Source of the DNA: Simmondsia chinensis
Lineage: Eukaryota; Streptophyta; Magnoliopsida; Caryophyllales; Simmondsiaceae
Direction: 5' to 3'
NCBI GenBank assembly: GCA_018398585.1
Contig: JAGTTD010000010.1
Coordinates: 19,714,005-19,778,004 of the forward strand
Length of the DNA: 64,000 nt
Every line of letters starts with the position of its first letter. The first letter of the stretch is position 1. Both the position numbers and the translations under genes were made by a program. The notes under the pieces are model-generated. The model ran no database searches. It had not been told where the DNA came from and saw nothing but the letters and a program-made list of their open reading frames with translations. This document shows positions 33,240 to 44,500 of this stretch, in pieces.

Positions 33240-36200
33240 AGTACTTCAAAAAAAAGTTACTGTTGAAAGCTAACCCATCCTCTCCTTCTTCCTATCTTCG
33301 TTCATCTTCATTTCTCTCTCTCTCTCTCTTTGACTCAAACTCAGGTCGACTCCCCGTCGCTGTCGCCGCCTCGTCGCTCTCCCTGCTTGCCGTCCCATTG
33401 CAATCGCCATCGCTGCTCGCCCCGTCACCATTGTCGCTCGCCACTCATCCTTCGTTGCCGCTCGCTCACGACTCTTTTCTCTCTATTTGCACCTCTCCCT
33501 CTCTTTTTTGGTTCACGTTTTCGTTGATTTTTGTTGATTTTTTATATTGCTGTTGATTATGTCTTGAAATTGAACCCTAGACATTGTTTTAAGGTCAAAA
33601 AATGGGAACCCTAGACCTTATTTGCAACTCTTGAGATCAACTGATTTCTTCTTTTGTGAAAATAAACCCTAATTAACTTATATCACTATTTTTCTTGGGT
33701 TACTCTTTATTTTTGTTAATTAAAGTTAAAATAGCTCCCAAAGTATAAAACCAACATTGGTGTTGACCTCTCAAGGTTGCCCTTTTCTCCTTTTGTGGTA
33801 AGCTTATATCTATTGGTTGTAAATTTGAGTTATGGATTTTAGTTGTTTGAATTGAACGTACTTGACCTTTGTGGCAGTATGTTAAGTTTATGATATGCAA
33901 TCTAGTTAGTTAAGCTAGAACCTTGCTTGGTTGGTTGTGAATTTCATAATTTCTGGAGTAATGTTCCAACTTATATGAACTTTGAATTGAACTTCACGGG
34001 TTAAATTCTATTCTGATAATGTATTTGTAAAACAATTCCAGATCAGATTGTCAACCACAAGGTTAAGATTTTTGAAAAATTTAATGCTCTAAAGCTAAAC
34101 TAGGATGTTATCAAACGGTTGAGAAAGATTTGAGGCCTTAGTTGCTGATTTCATAGTTGATAGTTTCATAACATATGGCTTCAAGCTCAAATGTAAAAAT
34201 TTAGCTAAAAAGTTATGTTTTGGTAATTGGTATTGCAATATCATGTTGACCATATCATTTTGGCATGCCTAATCACTTTTCTCTGTTTATTATTTTTTAG
34301 AATTAGTTGAAATGTTGTGAAATACCTTGGATTAGTATTCTATTATTTCAGTTAGGCCTTCAAATCAGTGCCCTAAGGTAAGCCTTTTTACAGTTCATTG
34401 AATATTTACTAATTGGTTTATTAGCATAGCAACTTTCTATGTTCTTCATATGTTTCTTGTCATTATGAAAGTTTATGAGCATAGTGTGTATGATTTTTTT
34501 AGGATACGGGGTTAAATTAACAAAGTTCGATAGGTTTGTGCAAGTAATCTACTCTTTATATGTTATCTCTTGTTCTTTTATCAACAACTACGTTAAAATA
34601 TGAAACATCCATGGGCTCTTTAATATATGTTTTAGTCTCTAGAGTTTTGAAACTATACTCTAAATACCTACTTCTAACTTTCCATCATGTCTTGCTTTCA
34701 TTTTGTTAAACAAGAAATGATTGTTCTTTGACATGGCACTCAGAACCATGTAAGTTTCTGCGACTTAATTTAGTGCAAATGTAATGGGCATTTGATTCCA
34801 TGGTTATAATTCTTATGTCCACTAAACGATTCTTAGACACTAAGGTACATATGTATTGGGCATTTGCTTCTAGTGAATTTGATTTCCTGCTTCAAAATCC
34901 TTTTGATGAACCATTGTTGCATAAAGTATAATTTTGTATATTCCAGTGATCAGTTGTGCTTTATTCCCTTGCTTCCAAAGAACTATTTTTCCTGAATAAG
35001 TACTGAGGTTTCTTTTTGCAGTTATTTTGATTTTGGTGTATGCTCTTGTTTCTTGTTATTCATCTTGAATTAATTATCTTGTAGGTCTTGTTGACAAGAT
35101 TTAGAAGCCTTCCACCACTTTTTGAAGCAACTCCTAGTGATGTTCATGGATTAACATTAGCAAGTAAGTATATTAAATAGTATTTCTGTGATATAATTGA
35201 GTGAATCATATTGAGCGGATCATTTATTTGGCATTTTTATTCTTTCTGCGATATAATTGAGTGAATCATATTGACTATTGTTGCTTCTTAGAAACGTTTC
35301 TCCATCGGACTCAAATTTAGGTAACTCTGAAATGTACTGTAAATGGTTATAATGAAATAGATGTACTCAAGATAGTTATGTGTTACTTGTGTTTAATTTG
35401 ATGCCAAGAAGAAACCTAGTGACATGTTGGTTGTGTTCATTCCCTATTTAAGAAGCCATTGTTTTGGAAAATGTATTTCGCAAGTTCGTGAATATAGGCA
35501 CCCAAACAAACTGTTATATAGTTTGATGGATTTTGATATATTACAAAACCTTTTTCTTCATATGTTTGATACATTGGAAGCTAAATAGGGTTTGCAAATA
35601 AATATTTTCAGATATATTTGTGTCTGCTAGACCATGTGGGGGTTTACTTTTGAAAGACTCATCCTTTATAACTAGCAAAGACTAGAAACCGTCTATACAT
35701 AACTGGTTTTAGATACGGATACTGATATATATAGTTCAATTGTTTGTGTGTATGTATGACGTTTTAGATGTATTTATAAAGTATAATGAATTCATTTTTC
35801 ATGTGATAATATTGCAGTTTGGTGAACATTTCTTGGGAGACAACTGCATTTGAGGGAAATATACATTGACAGTATTGATGCTTATGAGTTAATAACCATA
35901 TTAATTGGGAGCTCATATTCTTATTATTGTTTACCAATGAATAGCTCTAGAATGCATATGAATTTGCATGAGTTAGTACATGATGCTTATAAGTTAAGAG
36001 ATGTAAAGGAAATCATGACATACTCCTTTCCAAATTCAGATATAGGAGTTGAACTTTCTATTACATTATGCAAATATGAATGTTTTAGTGTCATAGTATA
36101 TTCCAATTGAAAGTCATGTTCTCTATTTACTAAGGAAATCCTTATGATGTTGTGTATATGCTCTATGACAATGTTTTAGTGTAATAATTTGCCTTTATGC

Positions 36201-36390
36201 TAAAAAATTGAGATCGAGCTTATGTTGTTGTTTAATGTCTCTATTGGTCATTGTCATAGGAAAATGGAAGATCATTAGATGATGAGCTTAATCACGAATG
36301 TGAAGAGGAAGATTTGCTCATGAAGATTATGTGTAGGAAGATGTATGATGTTGGTTGTTCTTGTTGTAGACAAATTACTTAGAACTTTTT
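33240..36390 (+). other. Exon-like blocks inside the CACTA-like element
   Basis: 33290-33550 looks like a 5' UTR or first exon: pyrimidine-rich and GC-richer, with CGTCGC/TCGCTGC repeats giving a serine-rich frame. A block at 35085-35163 (translation near LLTRFRSLPPLFEATPSDV) sits between CTTGTAG and GTAAGT, as an exon would. Further short open pieces lie at 35850-36107 and 36262-36380. The splice-like signals and composition steps suggest a captured or element-encoded gene on the plus strand. No known protein domain was recognised, so the product cannot be named. Confidence 0.35.
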
Positions 36391-37805
36391 GGTAGATGAT
36401 GGATTTTTCTTTTTAGCTATTTGTACTGGTTAGATTAGATTTTGGATGGAATTGTAGATTTGTATTGGATGCTTTCCTTTTGTTGTGGATTAAACATGGA
36501 TGGAGTTGTATACATTTTGGATGCAATGATAGATTTGATTATATAAATTGGTAAATGTCATGACGAGGTAATGCCACCCACAAACTATGTTTTTGATGTA
36601 GCGAGTAGCAATATGAAATTATTGTTGGTAATAACAAAAGAAGTCTTTGGTAGCATACCTTTTGCCAATAGACATTGTTTTGTCGGTAAAACTTTTACTA
36701 ACAGAAAATTTTTTGTTGGTATGTCATTTACCAATAAAGAATTTGTTATTGGTAATATCCTTTACCAATAGAAAATATTTTGTTGGTAATACCCTTTACC
36801 AACAAAAAGCTTTGTTGGTATAACTTTTACCAACAACTTACCAACAGACCGATTTCTGTTGGTAAAGCCTTTACCAACAGAAAAATTGCTATCGCCAAAA
36901 ATAATCCTGCTGTTGGTAGTAGTCACTTTTTTTGTAGAACTTAGTTTTAACTGAAAATAATACATCCTAATTCCCTCTTTTTTTTTTGGGGGGGGGGGGG
37001 GGGGGAGGGCGGTCGTGGGGATTATAATTTTATATTAACTCTATTGACATGAAATCCAAAATGATCCAACTCAATTAATCTGAACCATAAGATGCCCGAC
37101 CCAACCTTAACTTGACCTGAAACTCAAAATGACCATACTTGAATAACTCAAACCCAAATTTATCTGATCCGATCAACTCAAAGTTGGAAATACCAAACCG
37201 ATAGACCTAAAATCCAATATGACTCAAATCTAAAATAACCCCACCTATCTCGGGTCTAACTTGAACAGGGCCTAACAGAGCTGATCCAAAACTTGAGATT
37301 ACTTACCTAATTGACCTGAAGATGACTAAAAATAAAAATGGCATGACACGACTTAGTCCGGCCTAAATTTGACCCAACATAGGTACTTGGTATTGAAAAC
37401 GACACAATCTGATTGGCTTGAGATGAAGATGGCTTGAGCCTTGAATCATCTTACCCATCTCAGACCCGACTCATGCTAACTTGATATCTAGAATGAACCC
37501 ATTTAATTAACCCAAAATCTAATATATCTTGAGTACAATGTGATATTGACCCAACTAAATACGGCCCTAGTTGACCCATAACTCGAATTTGACCGAAACC
37601 CGACCCTAATTGACCTGAAATCTGGAATGATCTACCACAATTGACTTAATACTCGAGAGGACTAATTATGGAATTACAATTCCAACTTTCAATTATTTTG
37701 ATTTGCTGAACAATGAAAATTCAATTCCATCCTAATTCCAATTCTATTTGAATTGGAATTGGAATTGCAATTTCATAATCCAATTTCAATTCCATTTGCA
37801 AATTG

Positions 37806-38687
37806 GAGCTTAAGTGATTTTGAGATGAAATCTCACTTAGACTTATGGATCTCTCGTGCCAATTTCGTGGATTGTTAAACTCTCGACACGCTGGAACTTG
37901 ACAGCATCTCGTGTAAAACCAGTGGGACTAAAATATTCTTGACATGTTTGTGTAGGTTTCAGAAGCTGATAACTTAAATTTTTGCATTGCCTATTTTCAA
38001 ATGATATTTGATTGAAAATCATCTGTGGTCATTTAGTGATTGAAAATCTTCTGTGGTCATTTAGAGTAACAGATTAGGATTAATAGAGAGATCAATTTTC
38101 TCAGTTTCAGTATTTATTAAGTGTTTATTTAATCATGAAACTATGTATCAATGTTATATTGGGTAACTTAAAATCTAATGTTATGATATTTTGCAGTGCC
38201 TAATTTTAATCATGTAAACTGTAGGGTCTAATACAAGTTGGCTTGTGCTGTTATTTTCCTTAAATCTTCTACTCATCCTCTTTTGTAGTAGATTAGTGAC
38301 TTCTAAGCTTGCCATTCCGTGCCCCCCACCAAGCCCCGCGCCCCCCGTGCCCCCCCCAAAAAAAAAAACACAGAGGTGTGCTATGAGCAATAAAAAGACA
38401 GGTGAGCTGCCTTATGATACGGGATTAGCAGTTAAGATAGGAAGATCGTATATATATAATTTGCATTCCCAATTTGTGCATTCCATTATATGGTAGAAAG
38501 TTATTATTTGTGTATTCCATCATATGGTAGAAAGAAGTTATTAAAAAAGTAATATAAGCTAATGATTTTATCATGTGTGTATGGTACCTAAATTGGGTAC
38601 GTTCTGTGTGTACCCATAGCATAACACATTGTCACCTAATCGGCTACTCTAAGGGGGAACTTTTGAATTCTTATTGCTTATGCACTG
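37806..38687. other. No gene seen; C/A homopolymer junction
   Basis: AT-rich. At 38322-38368 is a C-rich stretch with CCCCCCCC followed by about 11 A. A phrase around TGCATTCCATTATATGG is repeated in tandem at 38475-38530. No reading frame or element end was recognised. Confidence 0.3.
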
Positions 38688-38695
38688 CTATATAT

Positions 38696-39446
38696 CAGCG
38701 GCGGATCTAGGATTTTGGCGTAGGAGGGGCTTGAATAAAAACTAATAAATTACATTATAAAAATTATTAAAAAATTCACAATATATATTTTTTTAATAGT
38801 TTCACAACTCAAAAAATAGAGAAAGCGTATCCAATCAAACTAGGGAAGTACTATAAAAATTAAAAAAACAACAGAAAATAAAATCTCTATATCTTAAATT
38901 ACTATAAAAGAAACATATTATTAAGGCAAAGTTAACATAAGAAGATATATCATTATAAAAAAAATTATTATTTCCAATAAAATTAGAATTTTAATTAGAG
39001 AAATACTAGTTGAAAATTTAGAAGTATTGTATATTATGTAAATAGGATAAAAAAATAACAAAACTTACATTCGCGGGTGGTGCGAGAGGCAGAGCCGGCA
39101 CTAGCAGCGGCTGTGAACCGGTGGTGGGGCAGGCCACAGCGAACCGGTGTGAGTGGGTTGGGGTTGGAGGTGGAGCAGGGGTTCGGGGGAGAAGAGGGGG
39201 GCTGTTAGGGTTTTCTCTTTTTTTATTATTAATTTTATTAAATTTAATTTTTCTTTTACCAAAAAACAGGACCGTGATAAAAAAAAGGACAAAAAAAAAC
39301 TATAAAATAAAATACTTCCACTGGGATTCGATCCCATGCATTCCAATTCACAATCTAGGCTAATGACCACCAAACCAAAGGTCCTAATCTAATTTTTATT
39401 TGTTGGTAGTAAATTTTATTTTAAAATTCAGGGGCCCCCCTCGCTG
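38696..39446. mobile_element. hAT-type MITE with 8-bp target duplication
   Basis: Flanked by perfect CTATATAT direct repeats (38688-38695 and 39447-39454), the 8-bp size typical of hAT insertion. Ends read CAGCGGCGGATC and, in reverse complement of the right end, CAGCGAGGGGGGCC, the CAG start common in hATs. At 751 bp it has no transposase. The middle (39085-39210) is GC-rich with CGGTGGTGGGGC-type text. A tRNA-like segment lies on the minus strand near its right end. Confidence 0.7.
39318..39385 (-). other. tRNA-like segment, not a tRNA gene
   Basis: The minus strand reads TTTGGTTTGGTGGTCATTAG and then GGGATCGAATCCC, resembling A and B boxes of a Pol III promoter with a closed T arm. No acceptor stem pairs, so it is not an intact tRNA. 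It could be a SINE head or a chance remnant inside the MITE. Confidence 0.35.
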
Positions 39447-39639
39447 CTATATATTGATGTCGATTACATTAATTTCTCATGAAAATCAAGAACAATGCCT
39501 TAAATATATTTTCCTTCATCTGTTAAACTGAGGATCTTGCATTATGTCATAAATGGGATTTTACGTGTGTATGTTGGCTACAATCTTGTGCAGGATCAGT
39601 TATTATCCTATCCGATTATAGATTGAGAAACTTGGATAC

Positions 39640-40040
39640 TGTTATGAATGCGAGAATCCGAGGCGTGGGCTGTTGGTGTCCTGGCTGCTGGAGCTTACTA
39701 CTGTCATATTGGTGCTGCTGCTATGCTGCGGGTGTTGCTGTTTTGGCGCCAATATTGGGGTTTAAAAGTTAGTTAGGTAGCTTCTAGATTTTTCCTAGAT
39801 ATTCCTTCTCATAAGATAGTTGGTTATGTGTCTTGATTCATTGTATTAGTTGGCTTCTCTTGCCTATAAGTAGTGTTCAGCTGTAATTCAGATTTATCCA
39901 ATGAAAATTACCAATCCCTTTGAGATCTACTTCTCTTCTCATCTTATTCTCTCTCTATTTTCTCATCTCCTTTCACTTCTTTCTCATCCCATACTCTCTT
40001 ATCCTTAGCTTACGTTTGTGAATCAATCACAAACGTAACA
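39640..40040 (+). repeat. 5' LTR of the unknown-gene element
   Basis: 401 bp. TATAAGTA at 39865-39872 is the likely TATA box, followed by a CTCTTCTCATC-rich leader. It contains TTTTGGCGCCAAT and TTAGTTAG like the LTR of the gag-only element. Confidence 0.9.
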
Positions 40041-40042
40041 AT

Positions 40043-40054
40043 TGGTATCAGAGC
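40043..40054 (+). promoter_or_regulatory. Primer binding site, tRNA-Met
   Basis: TGGTATCAGAGC, two bases after the LTR. Spacing and following CCTCG are the same as in the gag-only element. Confidence 0.9.
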
Positions 40055-40904
40055 CTCGTTTGGCTTCCAAATCAAACGTGATTTGATATCGAATATCCTT
40101 TGGTTGCATTGCAATTTGCTTAAGAATTCAGTTCTGAATTCTATTGCAAGTTGCAGAGAAAAGTTGCTTTAAAAAAACACTTAAAAAGAGGTTCAATTGT
40201 TGATCACATTGCTGACAGTTAAACAACAAAATTCAGTGGTTGAAGAAGCAAGTTCAGTTTGATCGCATTGAGAGTTAACTGCCGTACTTTGGTCACAATC
40301 AGTTGAGTATCAAATTCTGTTGCTGCATTGTTCTTGATTGAATTCAGTAAGCTGAAGTGATGCAATTTGATCAATATTATACTTGATCATAATCAAAAGA
40401 TCAGAAACAAGCTGCATTGAGGTTAATTCAGACTCTGCAATTCAGTATCTGAGGCGGAGGTAAAGATTTTCTGAATTTTAAGCTGCACTTCGGTGAGAAT
40501 TTGTGTTGTTGCTGGTTTGTGATGTAATTGTGTTGATAAGTATAGAAATGGTGAGAATCATCAGTATCGACGTTTGATTCTTGAGAATTGTAGGTTATTG
40601 AGTGGAGAGTTGCTTAGGCGAAAATTTGTCAGTAAAGCGAAAATCTGACAGTGAACTGTGAAACGAAAGTGTTGAAAAATCTGATTTCGTTCGTGATGTT
40701 CGCTTTGAGTATTGTGTTGAGGACTTGATTGCGAGTTAGAGTCGAGCTAAATTCAGAGGTGTAAGTCGAATTACTGGACTAACATTACGGTTAGGGTTTG
40801 CTCGAGTTCCCTCTGTTCGAAGTTCGTCAGTTAGGGTTTGGGAATCTGCGGCCATTACTTTAGCAGAATCAGAATTTGTAGATCGTTGATTCAAGGAATC
40901 AAGC

Positions 40905-43661
40905 ATGACATCTGGTATGAGCTTCGCAGCAGAGCAGGAGTTTCTTACATGTGATCAATTGAACATTAAGTTGGAAGAATTTATGATGCAGATTAGGCAA
41001 ATGCTTAGAGATGAGGTATCTGTGGCTAAGAGTGGTGTTCCTCTGTAGTCTACTCAAATTCTGATGCAAGATGAGACTGTAAGCACTCCAACCAGATGCA
41101 CGCGAGTAGTTCTGGCTGCTGAACCGCAGAGTTCAGTGGAGAAATCACAAGATCAGCTGGAAAGGGAGCAAAGATCTGAGGGACAATTGTGTGAAGGATT
41201 GCAAGAACAGGATCGAAAGATGAATGGACAAATCAATGGTAGGGTTGATCAGCAAGGTCAACCAGTTGAAGTAGACAAATCTGATTAGCATATGGAGCAA
41301 CTTGAAGTGAAATTAGCTGAGATTCGAGAACAATTTAGGAGGCCAAACTGTTCCGTTATTCAACCAATGAGGCCTTTTAAAGAATTGAATCATCAAGTGC
41401 ATTGTGAGGCTGATAAAACCGCAGTAGCTGAGGGACACATTGTGGAGCCACTTAATGTAGTTGAAGAAGAATTGGATCAAGGTAATGCCGAAATTGATGA
41501 ACACGAGTTGGATGAACCTGAGGTTGAACGAGATGATCATTATGAAGACTCTTTGTTAGAGTTAGAGTTTTTTGAAGAGGATGAGCTACAACATGACATG
41601 CTTCAGGAATGGGAATGTGATTTTCATGTCATGGGAATGATAAAGAATGCAAAGAGTAAAGTGAAGAGGAATCATCTTAACGACGCATTGAAAGAATTTT
41701 GGGAAACAAAGAAGATTACAAAGAAGAAGTTGAAGCGTAAGGTGGTGTTTCAGCCTAGGAGGTTTGATGATCAACAAGAACTAACTCAAGATGGTGCTCT
41801 TACTGATGTAAAGGCTGGTATACAAGGTTCAGGACAAGCTTATATGCAGAACTGCAGCACTTACATTGCTGAGCAATGTTATTCTGTTGGAGAATCAGTT
41901 GTTCTTGCTGCAGTACCTTCAAATACAGATCAAGGTGTCTTGTGTTGGGAGGATGTTTATGAACTTAGAGCAGCTGAAATGCACTATCGGCATGCCGATC
42001 GGCAAGTTCGGAATGATCTATTTCTTCATTTGAGTAGAGTTATGACTTATCCAAGTGCAAGTTCTTATGATAAGTTGCCCCCTGATCCGGGAGAAGTCTC
42101 TCAAGACTATATGAAGCTGAGAGGAGTCGAATTTTTGCTGAAAAGATGCACTCGAGCTGCAAGAGTGTGCCTCAAGGTCCACAACAAACAAGGCTGGGTT
42201 CCTTTGCAAGCAATTGAGCTGAAGGTTGTGTACCACGGTTGTAGTGTGGGAAGACAGATCTCTGATCAGATCCACATTAGTACCATAGGTGCTTTAAATG
42301 ATATAGTTGATGATGGCAAGTCCTTTGAACCGGGAGGGGATGAATCACAAGTGATTGGAGAAGCTTGGCAACAGGTGCTGCTGTGTGATGATGAAAAGTT
42401 CGGTGTCAGTGCAAGCGTTAGTGGAAAAAAGGTAGAGGCTGTGGGTCATGATGAGGTTAACATCAAAGCAAGCTTTGAGGGAAAGGCTTATACTTATTAT
42501 AGGCTACAAAATTCAGATTGTGACATTGAAGTCTCAATTGTTCCGAAATTGGTGTGGTTTTGGTTCAAACACAAGCATCTCCTTGAAGGGATGGTAGTTG
42601 TTGTTAGTTGGTGGTTTGAAGATATGTTGGGCTGCTGGTATGACCACACAGCTGGTGTGCAAAGCCAAGTCAAGACAATGATGGTAGCACTTGAAGATTG
42701 GAACAAACAACCTGCTGCCCAGATGCAGATTCTGCAGGTGTGTGGGGTGATCTGCTGTGGGTGCTCCGAATGGAAAAATTATATGCAAAAGCTTCAATAT
42801 TTCCTTAGTGTTGGGAGAGAGAAGATTAGTGCAACATCAAGGCCAACTCCAGCTGAAATGGGAGTCAAAATCAGCAAGGACAGACTTGAGAACAGGCTGG
42901 AATGTGTGAACAGCAGCAAAGACAGTGTCGATTGGAATGCTTTGGGTGTTCAAGTTATGACATTGTGAAATTGGCATTCAATAATGGTTTATGAACTCTT
43001 AGTTGGTGTGGTCTATGCAAGATCAAGGAGCTTCCATGTGGCTAAGAATCGAATTGAAATTTATGATTTCTGCAGCTATGAGTTGCTTGGGGTAGATACT
43101 GTTGAATTTCTGGGATCTGCAGCATACCATGTGGATTTGGAAAGCAATCAAGAGTTTGTTGAGCTTGGTCTAAGGTGGTTTATTAAGTGGATGTTTAAGC
43201 AATACAAATTTTGGATAAGATCCAAGATGAAGGAGTTCCAGCTGCAATTTTATGGGATTTCAACTTGTGTTGTCACTAAGGTCATGATATGGGGTCGTTT
43301 GGGCTGTAATTGGACACTTCTTCAAGTGGATATTGATCCTTGGATCTCTTAGTTTGAGTTGCGAAGGCCTCATGAGATGTTTAAGGACTTAAGATGCAGT
43401 TTAATGGGTTTTAAGACATTCAGATTCGGTTATGCAGCATCTGTCAAGCAGAATTACCAAGTTGTTGCTACTCTGCAGCAATGTCAAGCCTTGAGCTATA
43501 TTATTTGCATCTGGAAGTGTCTTAGATGGGTTGTGAATGTTTGGTTTGATCAGTGCAGACCACTTGAGGAGGATTATACATTCAAGCACAAGCATTTTGT
43601 AGCAACAAGAGACATACTCAGCTGCAGGTTTTTAGCAAGAACTTCAACACTTCATAAATAA
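40905..43661 (+). pseudogene. Long unrecognised frame in LTR element
   Basis: I do not recognise this protein. From ATG 40905 one frame stays open for 918 codons except for TAG at codons 48 and 128, TGA at 688 and TAG at 816; no frameshift is needed. Visible parts are an N-terminal helical stretch (KLEEFMMQIRQMLRDEV, about 22-38), a Gln/Glu-rich part (60-150) and a strongly acidic stretch (about 185-230, with ELDEPEVERDDHYED). These are followed by a basic patch (KKITKKKLKRK, about 270-280), a mixed central part, and a Trp/Cys-rich C-terminal third (WFWFKHKHLLEG, SWWFEDMLGCWYD). No CCHC knuckle, DSG/DTG, YXDD or DDE motif is seen. It sits between the 850-bp leader and polypurine tract, where gag-pol would be. 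It could be a highly diverged gag, a captured host gene or a novel retroelement protein. Confidence 0.6.
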
Positions 43662-43740
43662 GAAGTTCAGCTATCTTTTCATAAGCTAAGTGATTTACAT
43701 TGTTACAACTCTCTTCCATTCTTGAGGACAACAATGTTTT

Positions 43741-43754
43741 CAAGGGGAAGGAAT
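43741..43754 (+). promoter_or_regulatory. Polypurine tract
   Basis: CAAGGGGAAGGAAT directly before the 3' LTR, preceded by TTCTTGAGGACAACAATG. One or two bases differ from the tract region of the gag-only element. Confidence 0.85.
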
Positions 43755-44155
43755 TGTTATGAATGCGAGAATCCGAGACGTGGGCTGCTGGTGTCCTGGC
43801 TGCTGGAGCTTACTGCTGTCATATCGGTGCTGCTGCTATGCTGCGGGTGTTGCTGTTTTGGCGCCAATATTGGGGTTTAAAAGTTAGTTAGGTAGCTTCT
43901 AGATTTTTTCTAGATATTCCTTCTCATAAGATAGTTGGTTATGTGTCTTGATTCATTGTATTAGTTGGCTTATCTTGCCTATAAGTAGTGTTCAGCTGTA
44001 ATTCAGATTTATCCAATGAAAATTACCAATCTCTTTGAGATCTACTTCTCTTCTCATCTTATTCTCTCTCTATTTTCTCATCTCCTTTCACTTCTTTCTC
44101 ATCCCATACTCTCTTATCCTCAGCTTACTTTTGTGAATCAATCACAAACGTAACA
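43755..44155 (+). repeat. 3' LTR of the unknown-gene element
   Basis: 401 bp, equal in length to the 5' LTR. Of 9 differences counted by eye, seven are transitions. Followed by target duplication GATAC. Confidence 0.9.
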
Positions 44156-44160
44156 GATAC

Positions 44161-44500
44161 ATATTGGATAGATTATCCCTGAACTCCTGGGTGGTATTTT
44201 TGCTTGGCAGGAGTACTGTTTCTTGGGTCTAAGAAACAGTCACGCGTAACTTGTTCCACCATGACTGCGGCCCTTCCAGCTGGTAAAGACTCAGAACAGC
44301 TTAGAAATTTACAGTACGTGTTTTCTATTTCAGTTCATTCTGATTTGAGATGACACTACTGATGACATACAGCCATGTTTACAGTGGAATGTCAGGAGCA
44401 ATTTTATTGAAATCGTGTAGTTGTTTTTTATTTTGTGTGTTCAAGTCTGAATCTTTTCAATCCTTTTGAGGAAATGATAAAACTGCAAGTGGGATGCACC
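44161..44500 (+). other. Possible host exon-like text, unassigned
   Basis: The site hit by the LTR element joins TGTGCAGGATCAG... at 39590 to sequence after 44160. A GCAG acceptor-like site at 44207 is followed by about 120 bp with non-repetitive composition. An ATG at 44262 starts MTAALPAGKDSEQLRNLQ, ending near a GTACGTG. It could be a leader exon of an old gene, but no family is recognised. Confidence 0.2.

Larger units (their letters stand above)
32064..36936. mobile_element. CACTA-like non-autonomous element
   Basis: Ends are CTACAAAAAAAGTGAC (32062-32077) and GTCACTTTTTTTGTAG (36922-36937), perfect 16-bp inverted repeats. Subterminal arrays of ACCAACAGAAAT-type motifs lie at 32084-32480 and 36590-36910. 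GAACT occurs at both edges (32059-32063 and 36937-36941). The standard 3-bp CACTA duplication is not evident, and the tips lack the usual terminal CA/TG. An (AAT)n tract is at 32840-32891. The interior has no transposase but holds exon-like blocks. The left 900 bp match window positions 1-855 in reverse complement. Confidence 0.7.
31940..37805 (-). mobile_element. GGAATTGG-type element split by a CACTA-like element
   Basis: The two halves, 31940-32063 and 36942-37805, together follow the order of the reverse-complemented element at 2519-3559. An end zone rich in GAATTGG leads to CCCAATTCCA, then TTTTAACTGAAAA, a T/G run at about 36978-37006, and a core of minisatellite phrases with GACCC, AACTCGAA and TGACC (37070-37660). 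The opposite GGAATTGCAATTTC end zone stops near 37805. The halves are separated only by the element at 32064-36936. Confidence 0.6.
39640..44155 (+). mobile_element. Young LTR retrotransposon with an unrecognised long gene
   Basis: LTRs of 401 bp each (39640-40040 and 43755-44155) start TGTTATGAATG and end CGTAACA. The target duplication GATAC is perfect (39635-39639 and 44156-44160). The primer site TGGTATCAGAGC is at 40043-40054 and the polypurine tract at 43741-43754. I count 9 differences between the LTRs (about 2%), so it is the youngest-looking element here. The interior has one frame of 918 codons with four nonsense codons and no gag, protease, polymerase or integrase motif. It would need enzymes from another element. 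Confidence 0.85.

Noticed and set aside
33263..33556. Serine-rich protein frame
   Set aside because: Pyrimidine-rich text with CT and CGTCGC repeats; more like an untranslated leader than a protein.
39318..39385. tRNA gene on the minus strand
   Set aside because: Box-like motifs are present but no acceptor stem or anticodon arm closes; kept only as a tRNA-like segment.
41313..42797. Minus-strand frames of 60-90 codons opposite the long unknown frame
   Set aside because: Shadows of the plus-strand frame, with no motif and no control signals.
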